This document shows positions 1 to 10,065 of a stretch of 59,159 nt of DNA, piece by piece. Position 1 is the stretch's first letter. Each line of letters begins with the position of its first letter. The DNA is taken from the NCBI GenBank assembly GCA_020060845.1, contig JAGUZK010000060.1:1-59159 (forward strand), written 5' to 3'. The notes beneath the pieces were generated by a model. The model made no database searches. It saw nothing but the letters and a program-made list of their open reading frames with translations, and was not told the DNA's origin. The stretch comes from Candidatus Woesebacteria bacterium. Its GTDB lineage: Bacteria; Patescibacteriota; Microgenomatia; UBA8517. Both the position numbers and the translations under genes were made by a program.

Positions 1-1172
1 CACTGGGAAGAGCCTTATGGAATGCCATACCTGGCATGAATTATTTTAGGTTTCCTGCCCGCTTTGGTATATTTTTTGTATTTTCTGTTTCGATGTTGGC
101 TGGTTTGGGGATAGAAAGGTTTCTGGTTAAACTTTCATCATTTAGACTAAGGAATGGAGATGGACCTGAAAGATTTTCATTAAGCTGGCCGTTTCCTAAG
201 AAAATGACTAGAACATTACTTATTTTTTTGGTAATTGCTGATTTGTTCTTCTATAAAAACTTGTATGTGGGACATATAAAGAGACAGGAACTTGATAAAT
301 ATATTAGAGGCAACTATTCGGAATGTATTCCAAAGTTTGGTAGGGTGTATAATCGATTTTTGTATACTAGCCATGTGTATCCGTCACTTGGTTGGAGAAA
401 AAATGCGAATGTAGCTTTAAGCTATCTTAACCTTGTTCCACCCAATTGGAACATCTTGAAGGGAATTTCGTATTTTAGTGACAGAGGTTGGTTTGAAGGC
501 GGCCTGAATATCTCTAGAAGAAACTTTATAGAAAAGCAGATTCTTGGTAGAGATTTGAGCGAAGATCAAAAAATTAGACTCCTCGGATTATATGGGGTTA
601 ACTATATAATGTCTGACCAGGAGATAGAATCCAAGGAGGCGGAGAGGGTGTGTACTATAGAGTTGAAACCTCCTTTTCTATACAATATGCCGGTCTATAA
701 AATAACTAATTCTCTACCCCGGTTTTACTTGGCGCACTCGTCAAGAAAAGTCGGGAAGGACGATTTCCTCAAAGAGTTTATAGAGGGTCGGATTGACTTC
801 GGTAATGAGGTTGTAATTGAAAACGAAGATGTAAGTATTGGTCCTGGTATTGATTTTTCAAGAGGCGAAAATCATGGACTTGTTGAGGTAATCAAGTTAG
901 ATGACGAAGAAGTTGTTGTGAGAACGACCGACCCGAATCCATCTTTTCTAGTGGTAAATGATATTTACTATCCTGGCTGGGAAGCTGAGATTGACGGCAA
1001 AAGGGAGGATATATTTTTAGCTAACTATATGGTGAGGGCTGTGCCTCTCACACCAGGTGAACACTTAGTAAAGATATATTATAAACCGAAATCATTTAAG
1101 ATAGGTTTTTTTGTCTCTAGTATTTCCTGGATTGTTGTCGTGATATTGTTGGTGGTTTGTAGGTACAAATAA
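1..1172 (+). CDS. YfhO-like membrane protein, 5'-truncated by window edge
   Basis: Frame stays open upstream of the ATG at 36 (LGRALWNAIPGMNYFRFPARF); C-terminus NDIYYPGWEAEIDGK...VPLTPGEHLVKIYYKP is typical of YfhO-family proteins. Confidence 0.75.
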   Translation, partial: LGRALWNAIPGMNYFRFPARFGIFFVFSVSMLAGLGIERFLVKLSSFRLRNGDGPERFSLSWPFPKKMTRTLLIFLVIADLFFYKNLYVGHIKRQELDKYIRGNYSECIPKFGRVYNRFLYTSHVYPSLGWRKNANVALSYLNLVPPNWNILKGISYFSDRGWFEGGLNISRRNFIEKQILGRDLSEDQKIRLLGLYGVNYIMSDQEIESKEAERVCTIELKPPFLYNMPVYKITNSLPRFYLAHSSRKVGKDDFLKEFIEGRIDFGNEVVIENEDVSIGPGIDFSRGENHGLVEVIKLDDEEVVVRTTDPNPSFLVVNDIYYPGWEAEIDGKREDIFLANYMVRAVPLTPGEHLVKIYYKPKSFKIGFFVSSISWIVVVILLVVCRYK

Positions 1173-1236
1173 TATCATTCGGTTGGTCAGATCAATTAGA
1201 TTTGAATGTTTCAGGTTGAATATTTTTTGATTTCGG

Positions 1237-2067
1237 TTGAAAATAGATGGAATGATGTATTGGCAATTAGTGACCCCTCTTGTTCTTGTTTTAGGGCTAA
1301 TTGTGGGCTCGTTTTTGGGGGCGTTGACCTATCGTATCCCGCGAGGAATAAGTATATCTGACGGTCGCTCGTTTTGTCCCAGATGTAAAAAAACAATTGC
1401 ATGGTATGACAACATCCCTCTTGTCTCCTACATCATCTTGGGAGGAAGATGTAGAAACTGCAGGAGTAAAATTTCAATTCGCTATCCCCTGATTGAGTTG
1501 ACAACTTCCGTCCTTATCTTTCTTACCTACGTACAAGCTATAGCTTGCATTGGCGCTGATAAAAACATCGTATGTGAATACTTTTCGCGGTTTGGTTGGT
1601 GGTCACTCCCCTACCTCTGGATTATGATAATTCTTTTAGTGGCCATTTTTATTGTTGATCTTGAGAAAAAGATTATTCCTGATGAATTTTCCCTCTCACT
1701 TTTTGTATTGGCAGTTGTGGGAATTGTTATTGGAGGATTTGATGATTTTTATTTGAGGGTTTTATTTGGCTTTTTGGTGGCTAGTTTTTTACTGTTTCTT
1801 CATCTTCTTACAGGTGGGCGTGGTATGGGGTTGGGAGACGTCAAACTTGCCCTTTTTGCCCCCGTGGTTTTGGGTGATTGGCGTAATGTTTTTGTATGGA
1901 TTTCTGGTAGTTTCCTAGTTGGAGCAGTTGTAGGTACTGTACTTATTGCCCTTCGGAGAGGATCATTTGGGAAACCGATTGCCTTTAGTCCCTTTATGGT
2001 GATTTCGTTTTTGCTTGTTATGTTTCTGTCAGATAAGATAAGAATGATTTTACCTGTCTTCTTATGA
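1237..2067 (+). CDS. pilD: Prepilin peptidase (A24 family); TTG start, or ATG at 1252
   Basis: Two CxxC pairs (CPRCKKTI, CRNCRSKI) plus GMGLGDVKLA motif and multiple TM segments. Confidence 0.93.
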   Translation: MKIDGMMYWQLVTPLVLVLGLIVGSFLGALTYRIPRGISISDGRSFCPRCKKTIAWYDNIPLVSYIILGGRCRNCRSKISIRYPLIELTTSVLIFLTYVQAIACIGADKNIVCEYFSRFGWWSLPYLWIMIILLVAIFIVDLEKKIIPDEFSLSLFVLAVVGIVIGGFDDFYLRVLFGFLVASFLLFLHLLTGGRGMGLGDVKLALFAPVVLGDWRNVFVWISGSFLVGAVVGTVLIALRRGSFGKPIAFSPFMVISFLLVMFLSDKIRMILPVFL

Positions 2068-2681
2068 GAAAGCTTACAAAAACCGAGATAAAAGCAACCA
2101 TCCTGATTTTTGTGGTAGTACTTGTGGTCACTTTGTACAACATGGGACTTGCCCTTAGGCGCTCAAGAGATGCACAGCGGAGAGCCGATATTGGCGCGAT
2201 TTCGGATGCATTGGGACGTTTTTATACTGACCATGGTTTTTTCCCCCCATCAGATAATGGCAAGATAAAAATTTGCGAGGGTAGTAATTTTGAAGAAGTT
2301 TATAGTGATATGTCTGATGATCCAGTCTTTGATAGAAATAAGTTTTTTTCCGGCCTTAGGGGGTGTAATTGGGGGGAAGATGTGTTTGAGGATCTTTTGG
2401 GTGGTGGACAAGATTATCTTTCAACTATTCCTGCCGACCCAAGGCAAGATATGGGATTTGAGTATTTATATTTGTCAGACACTGCCTACTTCCAGCTTTT
2501 TTCTGCTCTTGAGGGAGGGAAAAATGAGGATACTTATAACTTGGGAGTGGTAGGTAGAAATTTGTTGTGCGGAAAGCATGTTTGTAGTTTCGGAAAATCC
2601 TTTTCTGATATCCCTTTGGACATTTCTATTGAGGAGTTCAGGAAAAAGCTTGAAGAGCTGAGGCGCGGTAGCCAAAATTAA
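2064..2681 (+). CDS. Pseudopilin-like protein without a recognisable class III signal
   Basis: N-terminal TM then RRSRDAQRRADIGAISDALGRFYTDHGFFPPS, as in GspG-like pseudopilins; ATGA overlap with pilD. Confidence 0.7.
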   Translation: MRKLTKTEIKATILIFVVVLVVTLYNMGLALRRSRDAQRRADIGAISDALGRFYTDHGFFPPSDNGKIKICEGSNFEEVYSDMSDDPVFDRNKFFSGLRGCNWGEDVFEDLLGGGQDYLSTIPADPRQDMGFEYLYLSDTAYFQLFSALEGGKNEDTYNLGVVGRNLLCGKHVCSFGKSFSDIPLDISIEEFRKKLEELRRGSQN

Positions 2682-2692
2682 ACTTGTAAGAC

Positions 2693-3199
2693 TTGTGGAT
2701 TTTATGTAACAATGGATATATGAGCATCTATTATAGAAGAATTGGTTGCCTAAGACTTAGGAAAGGGTTTACAATAGTTGAGCTTTTGATTGTAATTGCT
2801 ATCCTTACCGTGCTTTCATCTCTTGTTATGATTACTTTTCCGGGAGCTGGCAAAGGCGCAAGAGATTCAAGAAGAAGGCAGGAACTTGGGCAATATAGAG
2901 TGGCACTGGAAAATTATGCAAACAAAAGTGGCGGAATATATCCAGATAGACCAAGTAATGTAAAGCCAAATACTTTATGTGGTGTGGGCCAACCTCTTGG
3001 TAATGTGCCTTGCCCTCTAGATCCAAAGGATGGGGCTAGCGGGGTCTGTGTTGGAGGAACTTGCCAGTATCAATACCGTACCACTAGCGGTGGTGTTGAC
3101 TACACGCTTTGGGCAAGACTTGAAAAGCCAGTTTCCACCACAGCACCCTGTTTTGTAATACATTCAAATGGAGTAAGCGGTGAGGAAGCTTGTCCTTAA
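2693..3199 (+). CDS. Type IV pilin / pseudopilin
   Basis: KG|FTIVELLIVIAILTVLSS prepilin motif; ARDSRRRQELGQYRVALENY. Confidence 0.9.
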   Translation: MWILCNNGYMSIYYRRIGCLRLRKGFTIVELLIVIAILTVLSSLVMITFPGAGKGARDSRRRQELGQYRVALENYANKSGGIYPDRPSNVKPNTLCGVGQPLGNVPCPLDPKDGASGVCVGGTCQYQYRTTSGGVDYTLWARLEKPVSTTAPCFVIHSNGVSGEEACP

Positions 3200-3209
3200 T
3201 ACTTAGATT

Positions 3210-3698
3210 ATGATAAAAATGGGTTTTAAGAATTCTTATGCTAGGGGTGGATTTACCCTAATGGAGCTTCTTGTTACAATTGCAATTATTGGTATTTTGT
3301 CGGCAATTTCTTTATTTGCTCTTGTTGGCGCAAGGGTATCAGCAAGAGATGCAAGGAGAAAGTCTGATATGGAGAGTATAAGATCTGCTCTTGAGCTTTA
3401 TCGGTCTGATTGCAACCAGTACCCTTCGACTTTTCCATCAGTTGGCCAGCCGTTAGTATCAACAAATCCCCCCTGCCCCACTGCTAATATTAGATATTTA
3501 GAGAAAATTCCAGGGGATCCATTGGTCTCAACCTCGTACAGGTACACCCGCCTATCAAATACCCGTTATGTGCTTTGTGCAAGGCTTGAGGAGGCGCCAG
3601 TGCCGGCGTTTAGCGCAGCCGATCTAGCACTCTGTGGTGGAAGTTGTCCTAACGTTGCAGGAGGCTCTACATGTAATTATGTTGTTTTTAGCCCTTGA
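3210..3698 (+). CDS. Type IV pilin / pseudopilin (GspG-like)
   Basis: GG|FTLMELLVTIAIIGILSAIS; ARDARRKSDMESIRSALELYRSDCNQYP. Confidence 0.92.
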   Translation: MIKMGFKNSYARGGFTLMELLVTIAIIGILSAISLFALVGARVSARDARRKSDMESIRSALELYRSDCNQYPSTFPSVGQPLVSTNPPCPTANIRYLEKIPGDPLVSTSYRYTRLSNTRYVLCARLEEAPVPAFSAADLALCGGSCPNVAGGSTCNYVVFSP

Positions 3699-3713
3699 TG
3701 AGGTAAATATGAT

Positions 3714-4235
3714 ATGTCTATTATGCTGCCCCGCATTGCAAAGAATTGTCTAAAAGATGGATATACATTAATTGAGCTTCTGATAGTTATCTCCATAATT
3801 GCTTTAGTTTTTGGTGTTGGTACTGCCAGCTACCGCAACTATCAAGGTAGACAGTTGTTTGAAGCTAGTGTCAGGGAGATTTTATCTGATTTGAGGTTGG
3901 CACAGGAGTATGCTTTGGCTGGAAGAAGTGAGGGTTGTTCTCAATTTGAGGGGTATGTGTTTGAGTCGGCTCAAAACGGTTTGAATTATTCAATATATAG
4001 GCGATGCGGTGGAAATAATGTCTTGTATAAAAATAAGTCTTTGCCCTCAGGTACAACGATCCAGGTGCGTGGTAACAATAATGGTGATCGTAATTTTCGT
4101 TTTAATGCGCTGGGAAAGGGTCTTGATGTGACAACTGCGGAAGCATGTGTGACAATAACGCGCGGTTTGTATACTAAGTATGTAAAAATCGATAAGGTAA
4201 GTGGAAATATAGAGGTAACCACTAATCCTTGCTAG
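3714..4235 (+). CDS. Prepilin, GspH/FimT-like
   Basis: DG|YTLIELLIVISIIALVFGVG. Confidence 0.85.
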   Translation: MSIMLPRIAKNCLKDGYTLIELLIVISIIALVFGVGTASYRNYQGRQLFEASVREILSDLRLAQEYALAGRSEGCSQFEGYVFESAQNGLNYSIYRRCGGNNVLYKNKSLPSGTTIQVRGNNNGDRNFRFNALGKGLDVTTAEACVTITRGLYTKYVKIDKVSGNIEVTTNPC

Positions 4236-4250
4236 GGACGGTAGAATTTT

Positions 4251-4769
4251 ATGAAAATTATTCTGGAAAACTATATTAGCAAAATTAGCAAAACGTGCGA
4301 GGGTAAGATTTGTGTTTTCTGGAGCCAGAGAAAAAAAGGTAGCAAGGAGCTTCTCCTGTTAGGACAATCGCTTTTTGAGGTTCTTTTTGCGGTTGGTATT
4401 TCCGCTTTGATACTTATCTCAGTTATCAGCCTTAGCACCCAGTCCGTGAGGACAGGTGACTTCTCAAAAAATAATGCTAGCGCTACTAAGTATGCACAGG
4501 AGGCTATTGAATGGGTAAGACAACAAAGGGATATTCTTGGGTGGGACGCTATTCGTTCTAGAGTTGGTCCAGAGAGGGCATTTGGAGTTTTAGACTTAAG
4601 CGGAAGTGAAAACCCGATTCCCGGAACTATTTTTAATAGGTATCTTACTATGTCTTATTATGGAAGTGGTACCGACACAGTGCTAGTTGAAGTCAAGGTG
4701 ACATGGGCTGATGGGGCTGGGACACATGAGGTTAAGAATTCTACGAAACTTACAAATTGGCGAAGATAA
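4251..4769 (+). CDS. Prepilin, PilV-like
   Basis: G|QSLFEVLFAVGISALILIS (Glu at +5), AQEAIEWVRQQRD. Confidence 0.75.
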   Translation: MKIILENYISKISKTCEGKICVFWSQRKKGSKELLLLGQSLFEVLFAVGISALILISVISLSTQSVRTGDFSKNNASATKYAQEAIEWVRQQRDILGWDAIRSRVGPERAFGVLDLSGSENPIPGTIFNRYLTMSYYGSGTDTVLVEVKVTWADGAGTHEVKNSTKLTNWRR

Positions 4770-4791
4770 TGTTATTTTTTAGTTACTAAGA

Positions 4792-5325
4792 ATGAATAGA
4801 AGGAACAATTTTGTGCTTTATAGGGGTTTTTCCTTAATAGAGATGTTGGTGGTAGTTGGGATTTTTTCTATTCTAGCGGTTGTTGCTACCCAAGTTCTAT
4901 CTTCGAGCCTTCGTGGCTCAAGGAAAAGTGAAAATATAGGTAGGGTTCGTGAAAATGTGGAATATGCCTTAAATTATATTGAGCGCAATCTAAGGGCTGC
5001 AAAAGGTCTTGATTTTGAAATCTCGGTAAACGACTCTAGTATCTGTCCTTCGTCTGGGGATTATATGTATTTCTATAACGGAAGTGGTATGATCGATAAT
5101 TTTAGAAAGGACGGAACTAGACTTATGCATGGGAGTTATGCGATCACAAACTCTGATATTGAGATTACCAATGTTGAGTTTAAGTGTGTGCAAGGATTTG
5201 GAGGCAGTCCGGATTCGGTGAGCATAACTATCGAGGCGAAGGACGCATCAACAACAGGGGTGGCTGAATCTGCGGTTTATAGAACATCAACAACTATTTC
5301 TCTTAGGAACTACTCGCGTAACTGA
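4792..5325 (+). CDS. Prepilin, PilW/GspJ-like
   Basis: RG|FSLIEMLVVVGIFSILAVVATQVL. Confidence 0.85.
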   Translation: MNRRNNFVLYRGFSLIEMLVVVGIFSILAVVATQVLSSSLRGSRKSENIGRVRENVEYALNYIERNLRAAKGLDFEISVNDSSICPSSGDYMYFYNGSGMIDNFRKDGTRLMHGSYAITNSDIEITNVEFKCVQGFGGSPDSVSITIEAKDASTTGVAESAVYRTSTTISLRNYSRN

Positions 5326-5375
5326 TAATTGACCTGACTTTTTAGACTTGTTACACTGGGAATAGGTCTAAGGTA

Positions 5376-6314
5376 ATGAGAATGAGAGAGGTTAAATCTA
5401 ATTCTGGTCAAGCTTTGCTTTTGGTGCTTTTGACTATGGCTGTGGCAATAGTGGTGGTGCTTTCGGTCGTATCCAAATCTGTGACAGATGTTACCATCAC
5501 GTCAACAGAAGAGGAGTCTTTGAAAGCTTTTTCTGCAGCCGAGGCTGGAATTGAGGAGTCATTATTAAATGTGGTTCCACAAGCTGTATCTGGAAGTGTT
5601 GATAGTAGCGTAAATTATAATGTTGTCCTCACCCAGGAGACTGCCGGAAGCAGCTTCAATTACCCAGAGCAATTAGGCTCGGGTGATACAGGGACGATTT
5701 GGTTTGTAAGCCATGATTCAAATGGGGTCTTGACTTGTGCCTCTGGCATGATTTGTACCAGAACTAACAACATGTATTTGTATTGGGGAACATCTTCTGG
5801 ACAACAAAAGCCTGCTGTGGAGATCACCTTTTTTTATGACCCTAATAGAAGATCTTTTTTGCATAGTGGAAATTCATCTATCAACTATTCCGGTCTTCAG
5901 GCTAGAACTTTTGCCTTTGATCCAGACAGTACTCGTCTAGGACAAAATGGTTTTGCCTTAGCTGAGACTGGTAGTTACCCTGTTTCTTACGGACAAACAA
6001 CTGTCAACTATAAATACAGAATAGGGATTGTCAATTTGAACTCCAATATTAATGGTTGCGTTAATAGTAACAATAACTGCTTGGTCCTTGCAAAGGTAAG
6101 GCTTCTTTATAACGATCTTCCCGAGGGTTTTGGTGTTTCTATTCAAGGAGGTGGGGCGGGCGAGCAATTACCAGCTCAAGGTTATAAGGTATCTTCGACT
6201 GGTTCAGCCGCGGGAGGGAGTGTTACTCGTAAAGTTGAAGTGTTTCAAGGATATCCAGAACCACCCTCAATATTTGACTCCGTACTGTTTAGCTTAAGAG
6301 GACTTGAAAGATAA
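5376..6314 (+). CDS. PilX-like pilus assembly protein
   Basis: N-terminal GQALLLVLLTMAVAIVVVLSVVSKSVTDVTITSTEEESLKAFSAAEAGIEESL. Confidence 0.75.
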   Translation: MRMREVKSNSGQALLLVLLTMAVAIVVVLSVVSKSVTDVTITSTEEESLKAFSAAEAGIEESLLNVVPQAVSGSVDSSVNYNVVLTQETAGSSFNYPEQLGSGDTGTIWFVSHDSNGVLTCASGMICTRTNNMYLYWGTSSGQQKPAVEITFFYDPNRRSFLHSGNSSINYSGLQARTFAFDPDSTRLGQNGFALAETGSYPVSYGQTTVNYKYRIGIVNLNSNINGCVNSNNNCLVLAKVRLLYNDLPEGFGVSIQGGGAGEQLPAQGYKVSSTGSAAGGSVTRKVEVFQGYPEPPSIFDSVLFSLRGLER

Positions 6315-6323
6315 TTATAATTT

Positions 6324-7337
6324 ATGGCTGTTGGTATTGATATTGGATCAAAATCAATCAAGATTGTTGAGCTAGCAAGAGATGGCAAAGGCTGGAGACT
6401 GAAGTCTTCAGGGGTTGTTGGATATAGGGGGATTGCCCCAGAATATGCTAAGGATGAGAAAGATCTTGCTGTTATCTCTGAGGCTCTCAAAAAACTTTAT
6501 AAAGAAGCAAAAATTAATTCAAAGGATGTTAATATTTCCCTGCCAGAGCATTCTGTCTATACCCGAAGAATTAAGTTTCCCCCGCTTACAGATTCCGAGA
6601 TTGCGTCTGCTGTCAAATGGGAAGCTGAACAATATATACCTATTCCGCTATCGGAGTCTATTTTGCAACATCAGGTAATAGAAAGACATGATAATACTTC
6701 CCCCCCTTACGTATCGGTCTTGTTAGTTGCGGTGCTTAGGGAGATAGCTGAAAGATACGCTAAAGTGATTGAGATGGCAAAGCTTAATCTTTTAGCGGTA
6801 GAGACTGAACTAATGTCTGCTTCGAGGTCTTTAGCCACTGAGGAATTCCCGGTCATGATTGTTGACTTGGGTGCAAAATCAACCGATATTGCTATTTCCA
6901 AAAACGGTCAGCTTTATTTTACAAGATCACTTCAAACCGCAGGAGAGGCCCTCACAAGGGCTATTGTTCAAACACTTGGAATTGATGAAGTTCAGGCAGA
7001 AGAATATAAAAAAACTTACGGCATGGTTGGGTCGCAGCTTGAGGGCAAAATTAAGTCTGCACTAGAGCCGGTGGTGAGGATGGTAGCAGAAGAGATGCGA
7101 AAAGCAATGAGTTATTACCAGACCAGTGAGCAGGGAGAATCTCCTAAATCTATAATTTTAACGGGTGGCACGGCCGCTATGCCTGAGATTGCAGCTGTAT
7201 TAACGAAAATTTTAGCTGTAGAAGTAATAGTCGGAAATCCTTTTTCAAAAGTTTTTGTTGCACCTGAGGCTGTCAATGCCCTTTCTGGATATGCACCGCT
7301 TTATTCGATTGCGGTAGGCCTAGCTATGAGAGGTTAG
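6324..7337 (+). CDS. pilM: Type IV pilus assembly protein PilM
   Basis: VGIDIGSKSIKIVEL, actin-like ATPase fold motifs; followed by PilN and PilO-like ORFs. Confidence 0.93.
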   Translation: MAVGIDIGSKSIKIVELARDGKGWRLKSSGVVGYRGIAPEYAKDEKDLAVISEALKKLYKEAKINSKDVNISLPEHSVYTRRIKFPPLTDSEIASAVKWEAEQYIPIPLSESILQHQVIERHDNTSPPYVSVLLVAVLREIAERYAKVIEMAKLNLLAVETELMSASRSLATEEFPVMIVDLGAKSTDIAISKNGQLYFTRSLQTAGEALTRAIVQTLGIDEVQAEEYKKTYGMVGSQLEGKIKSALEPVVRMVAEEMRKAMSYYQTSEQGESPKSIILTGGTAAMPEIAAVLTKILAVEVIVGNPFSKVFVAPEAVNALSGYAPLYSIAVGLAMRG

Positions 7338-7348
7338 ATTTTTTATAT

Positions 7349-7879
7349 ATGCAACAAGATATTAACCTTATTCCAACCAGTTCAAGAACTACCCAGGAGA
7401 TGTCTCGGAAAACAAGCGGTATTGAGGCCGTTTTGAAAATACTTTTTGTCTTTCTTACCATCTCACTTTTGACAATTGCTGTTATCTACGGGATATTATA
7501 TTCCGGACTAAGCGAAGCAAAAAAGGAACGTGAGAAGTTAACTCAGGAACTTGTTGCTCTTAAAAAGTCGGAAGCAAGGTTGGTTGTCTTAAGGGATAGG
7601 TTGACCAAGGTCGCCTTTTTAAGAAATAAGTATGATATAAGTGGTGAGTATGCTATTTTGAATGATCTCTTGCAGAATACTACTTCCCCAACCCAGCTGG
7701 TAAAATTTTCAATGAACCCCGAGTCCGTGGAAGCAGTTATCACAACCGAGAGTTCTTTGGGGATGACTAAGCTTCTTTCTCATCTTGTAGGGTCTGGGCT
7801 TTATTCTAGAGTAGTTATGAAATCATTTGAATATAGTCCTAGCACGGCGTATAGGATGGAATTGTTACTGGGTAAATGA
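7349..7879 (+). CDS. pilN: PilN-like protein
   Basis: QQDINLIP start, one TM, coiled coil, position after pilM. Confidence 0.8.
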   Translation: MQQDINLIPTSSRTTQEMSRKTSGIEAVLKILFVFLTISLLTIAVIYGILYSGLSEAKKEREKLTQELVALKKSEARLVVLRDRLTKVAFLRNKYDISGEYAILNDLLQNTTSPTQLVKFSMNPESVEAVITTESSLGMTKLLSHLVGSGLYSRVVMKSFEYSPSTAYRMELLLGK

Positions 7880-8547
7880 AGACGAGCGTATTTGATACTA
7901 GAAAGTTGATAATGATTTTAGGCGGTTTTGTTTTGGTGGTGATTTCATTTGTTATCCTTTTAAGAAACGGTGTTGGGACAGTAATGAGGCTATATGGCGA
8001 GTTAAAGAATCAGAGACAAGAAATAACAATCCTAAAGGAAAATATTCAGCTTATAAGAAGAATTGACCTAACTGTCATGAGCAAGAGTGATCAGGTATTT
8101 GTCGCTCTGCCTGATCGGTCGCTTTTGCCTGTAGTTGTTGCCAATATGAAGAACATTAGCGCAGGTAAGCTAAATGTATCTACATTTAAAAGCGAGATTG
8201 GTCAGGCTCAAAATGATATTAATATGGCAAGTTTGGTTTATGAAGGTGATGCATCAAGCATCGAAGACATGCTAGGAGTACTTGACTCTTTGCAGGGTTA
8301 TCTTCCTCTTACTGCAGTTGAGAGCCTTGAGATGAGTAGTGGTAAAGGAAGTGGATTTCAGGTTAGTCTTAAGATTGCCACTTTCTGGTCGAAGATCCCC
8401 TCTGAACTTCCTGAGATTAACGAGCCAGTTAAAGATTTGACAGACGATGAAAACAAGCTTATGACTGATTTAGCAAGACTGAAAAGGCCAATTTCTGATG
8501 TTCTTAATCCCCTGCCTCCAACTGATCGGCAAAACCCTTTTATCTAA
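7876..8547 (+). CDS. pilO: PilO-like protein
   Basis: Single N-terminal TM plus coiled coil; overlaps pilN stop. Confidence 0.75.
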   Translation: MKTSVFDTRKLIMILGGFVLVVISFVILLRNGVGTVMRLYGELKNQRQEITILKENIQLIRRIDLTVMSKSDQVFVALPDRSLLPVVVANMKNISAGKLNVSTFKSEIGQAQNDINMASLVYEGDASSIEDMLGVLDSLQGYLPLTAVESLEMSSGKGSGFQVSLKIATFWSKIPSELPEINEPVKDLTDDENKLMTDLARLKRPISDVLNPLPPTDRQNPFI

Positions 8548-8558
8548 TTGTTCAGTCT

Positions 8559-8795
8559 TCAATTTGAAGGTGTTGATTCTACTTTGACGTTTACGAATTT
8601 ATTTTCTAGGGTAGCTTTTATTTTAAGGATATCTTGGATTGCCTTTATTGTGCTTCCCCCTTTACCAATAATCTTACCGGCTTTGTCTTGCGATACTTTG
8701 ATTATGTATTCTACCCTGTCGCCGTCTACAGTTTCTGATATCTCGTATCCGTCACCGATAATATTTTTGACTAGAAAATCAAGCAATTTGTTCAT
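8559..8795 (-). CDS. khpA: KH-domain RNA-binding protein
   Basis: IIKVSQDKAGKIIGKGGSTIKAIQDIL KH motif; downstream of rpsP. Confidence 0.92.
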   Translation of the reverse strand: MNKLLDFLVKNIIGDGYEISETVDGDRVEYIIKVSQDKAGKIIGKGGSTIKAIQDILKIKATLENKFVNVKVESTPSN

Positions 8796-9016
8796 GCTTT
8801 TTGTATCAAGGTTTTGACTTTTTTGGATAACAATGCCCCGTTTTTAATCCATGCTTCCAGCTTATCTTTATCAATTTCGATACTGTCCTTTCTTGGATAC
8901 CAATATCCGATTATATCCAACGGTTTGCCTGTCACCTTTCGCTTATCTTCAATTGCTACTACTCTAAAAAAGTGATCATTTTTCTTTCCCTGCTTGGTTA
9001 GCCTGATTTTGATCAT
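8792..9016 (-). CDS. rpsP: 30S ribosomal protein S16
   Basis: MIKIRLTKQGKKNDHFFRVVAIEDKRKVTGKPLDIIGYWYPR. Confidence 0.95.
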   Translation of the reverse strand: MIKIRLTKQGKKNDHFFRVVAIEDKRKVTGKPLDIIGYWYPRKDSIEIDKDKLEAWIKNGALLSKKVKTLIQKA

Positions 9017-9066
9017 AAGATATTTATATGCTTTAATATATCAAAAATATTCAGTTTTGTATATAT

Positions 9067-9735
9067 TTATTGTGAAAGTTTAGAAAGAGCTTTTTTGGCG
9101 GCGTCTTGTGCAGCTTCGCTTTTGTTTTTTCCTGTTCCAATTGCCTGTGCCTTGCCGTTTATGATTACTTGGATACTGAAGGTTTTATCGTGATCTGGTC
9201 CTGTTTCGCTTACCACCTCATATTTTGGTGCGGGATATCCTCTTGCCTGGACTAGTTCTTGAAGGAGGCTCTTGGCGTCCTTGAGAGGTTGAGCAAGTTT
9301 GTCATCAAGACTTGAAAGTATGAACTCTTTAATAAATTCTTCAGATTTTTCGATACCTCCATCAAGATAGATTCCTCCTATTATAGCTTCAATCGTGTCT
9401 GCAAGTATTGATTGATTTGTTCTTCCTCCAGTTTCTTCTTCTCCTTTGGATAAAAAAAGCAGGTTTCCGATACCAAGCTTTTCAGCTACACTTGCCAGGT
9501 TTGAGGTATTAACAAGATTTGCTCTTAAAGCAGTCAAGTATCCTTCTTCCTTGTCGGGAAAACGGTTGTAAAGCTCTTTTGAAATTATAAACTCCAAGAC
9601 TGCGTCACCCAAAAACTCAAGTCGCTCATTGTTTCCTCTTTGGTTGGGATGTTCATTTACCCACGAACGATGTGTAAGGGCAGTCTCTAAAATGGAGGGA
9701 TTGGTAAAAAATTTATTAATTTTGGGATTGCCCAT
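9067..9735 (-). CDS. rnc: Ribonuclease III
   Basis: NERLEFLGDAVLEFIISKELY plus C-terminal dsRBD. Confidence 0.97.
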   Translation of the reverse strand: MGNPKINKFFTNPSILETALTHRSWVNEHPNQRGNNERLEFLGDAVLEFIISKELYNRFPDKEEGYLTALRANLVNTSNLASVAEKLGIGNLLFLSKGEEETGGRTNQSILADTIEAIIGGIYLDGGIEKSEEFIKEFILSSLDDKLAQPLKDAKSLLQELVQARGYPAPKYEVVSETGPDHDKTFSIQVIINGKAQAIGTGKNKSEAAQDAAKKALSKLSQ

Positions 9736-9741
9736 AAAAAG

Positions 9742-9981
9742 TTAAATATTATCTTCAAGTTCAAGCGATTCGGTGAGATCTGCTACGCTCTCTATTTTTG
9801 AAAGATCAACTCGTTTGGTGTCGAACCCATTTTCCTCAAGTATGTGGACAAAATCAGACAAGTCGGATGGCTGCATATGCAGATCTTCAGAGAAGCTGTC
9901 ATCATTGTCGATGTCCTCCACACTAACCCCAATGAACTCCGCAAGTATTTGCTTAAACTGTAATAACTTTGTCTTTTCCAT
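9742..9981 (-). CDS. Acyl-carrier-protein-like protein lacking the DSL serine
   Basis: FIGVSVEDIDNDDSFSEDLHMQPSDLSDFVHILEENGF aligns with the ACP helix II region; position directly upstream of rnc. Confidence 0.7.
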   Translation of the reverse strand: MEKTKLLQFKQILAEFIGVSVEDIDNDDSFSEDLHMQPSDLSDFVHILEENGFDTKRVDLSKIESVADLTESLELEDNI

Positions 9982-10065
9982 AACAATAAAAAACAATCAA
10001 AAAAAAGATTAATCTATAAATTTAAGGAATGCAAGAAGCATTATCATCCAAATACAATACCCTAT

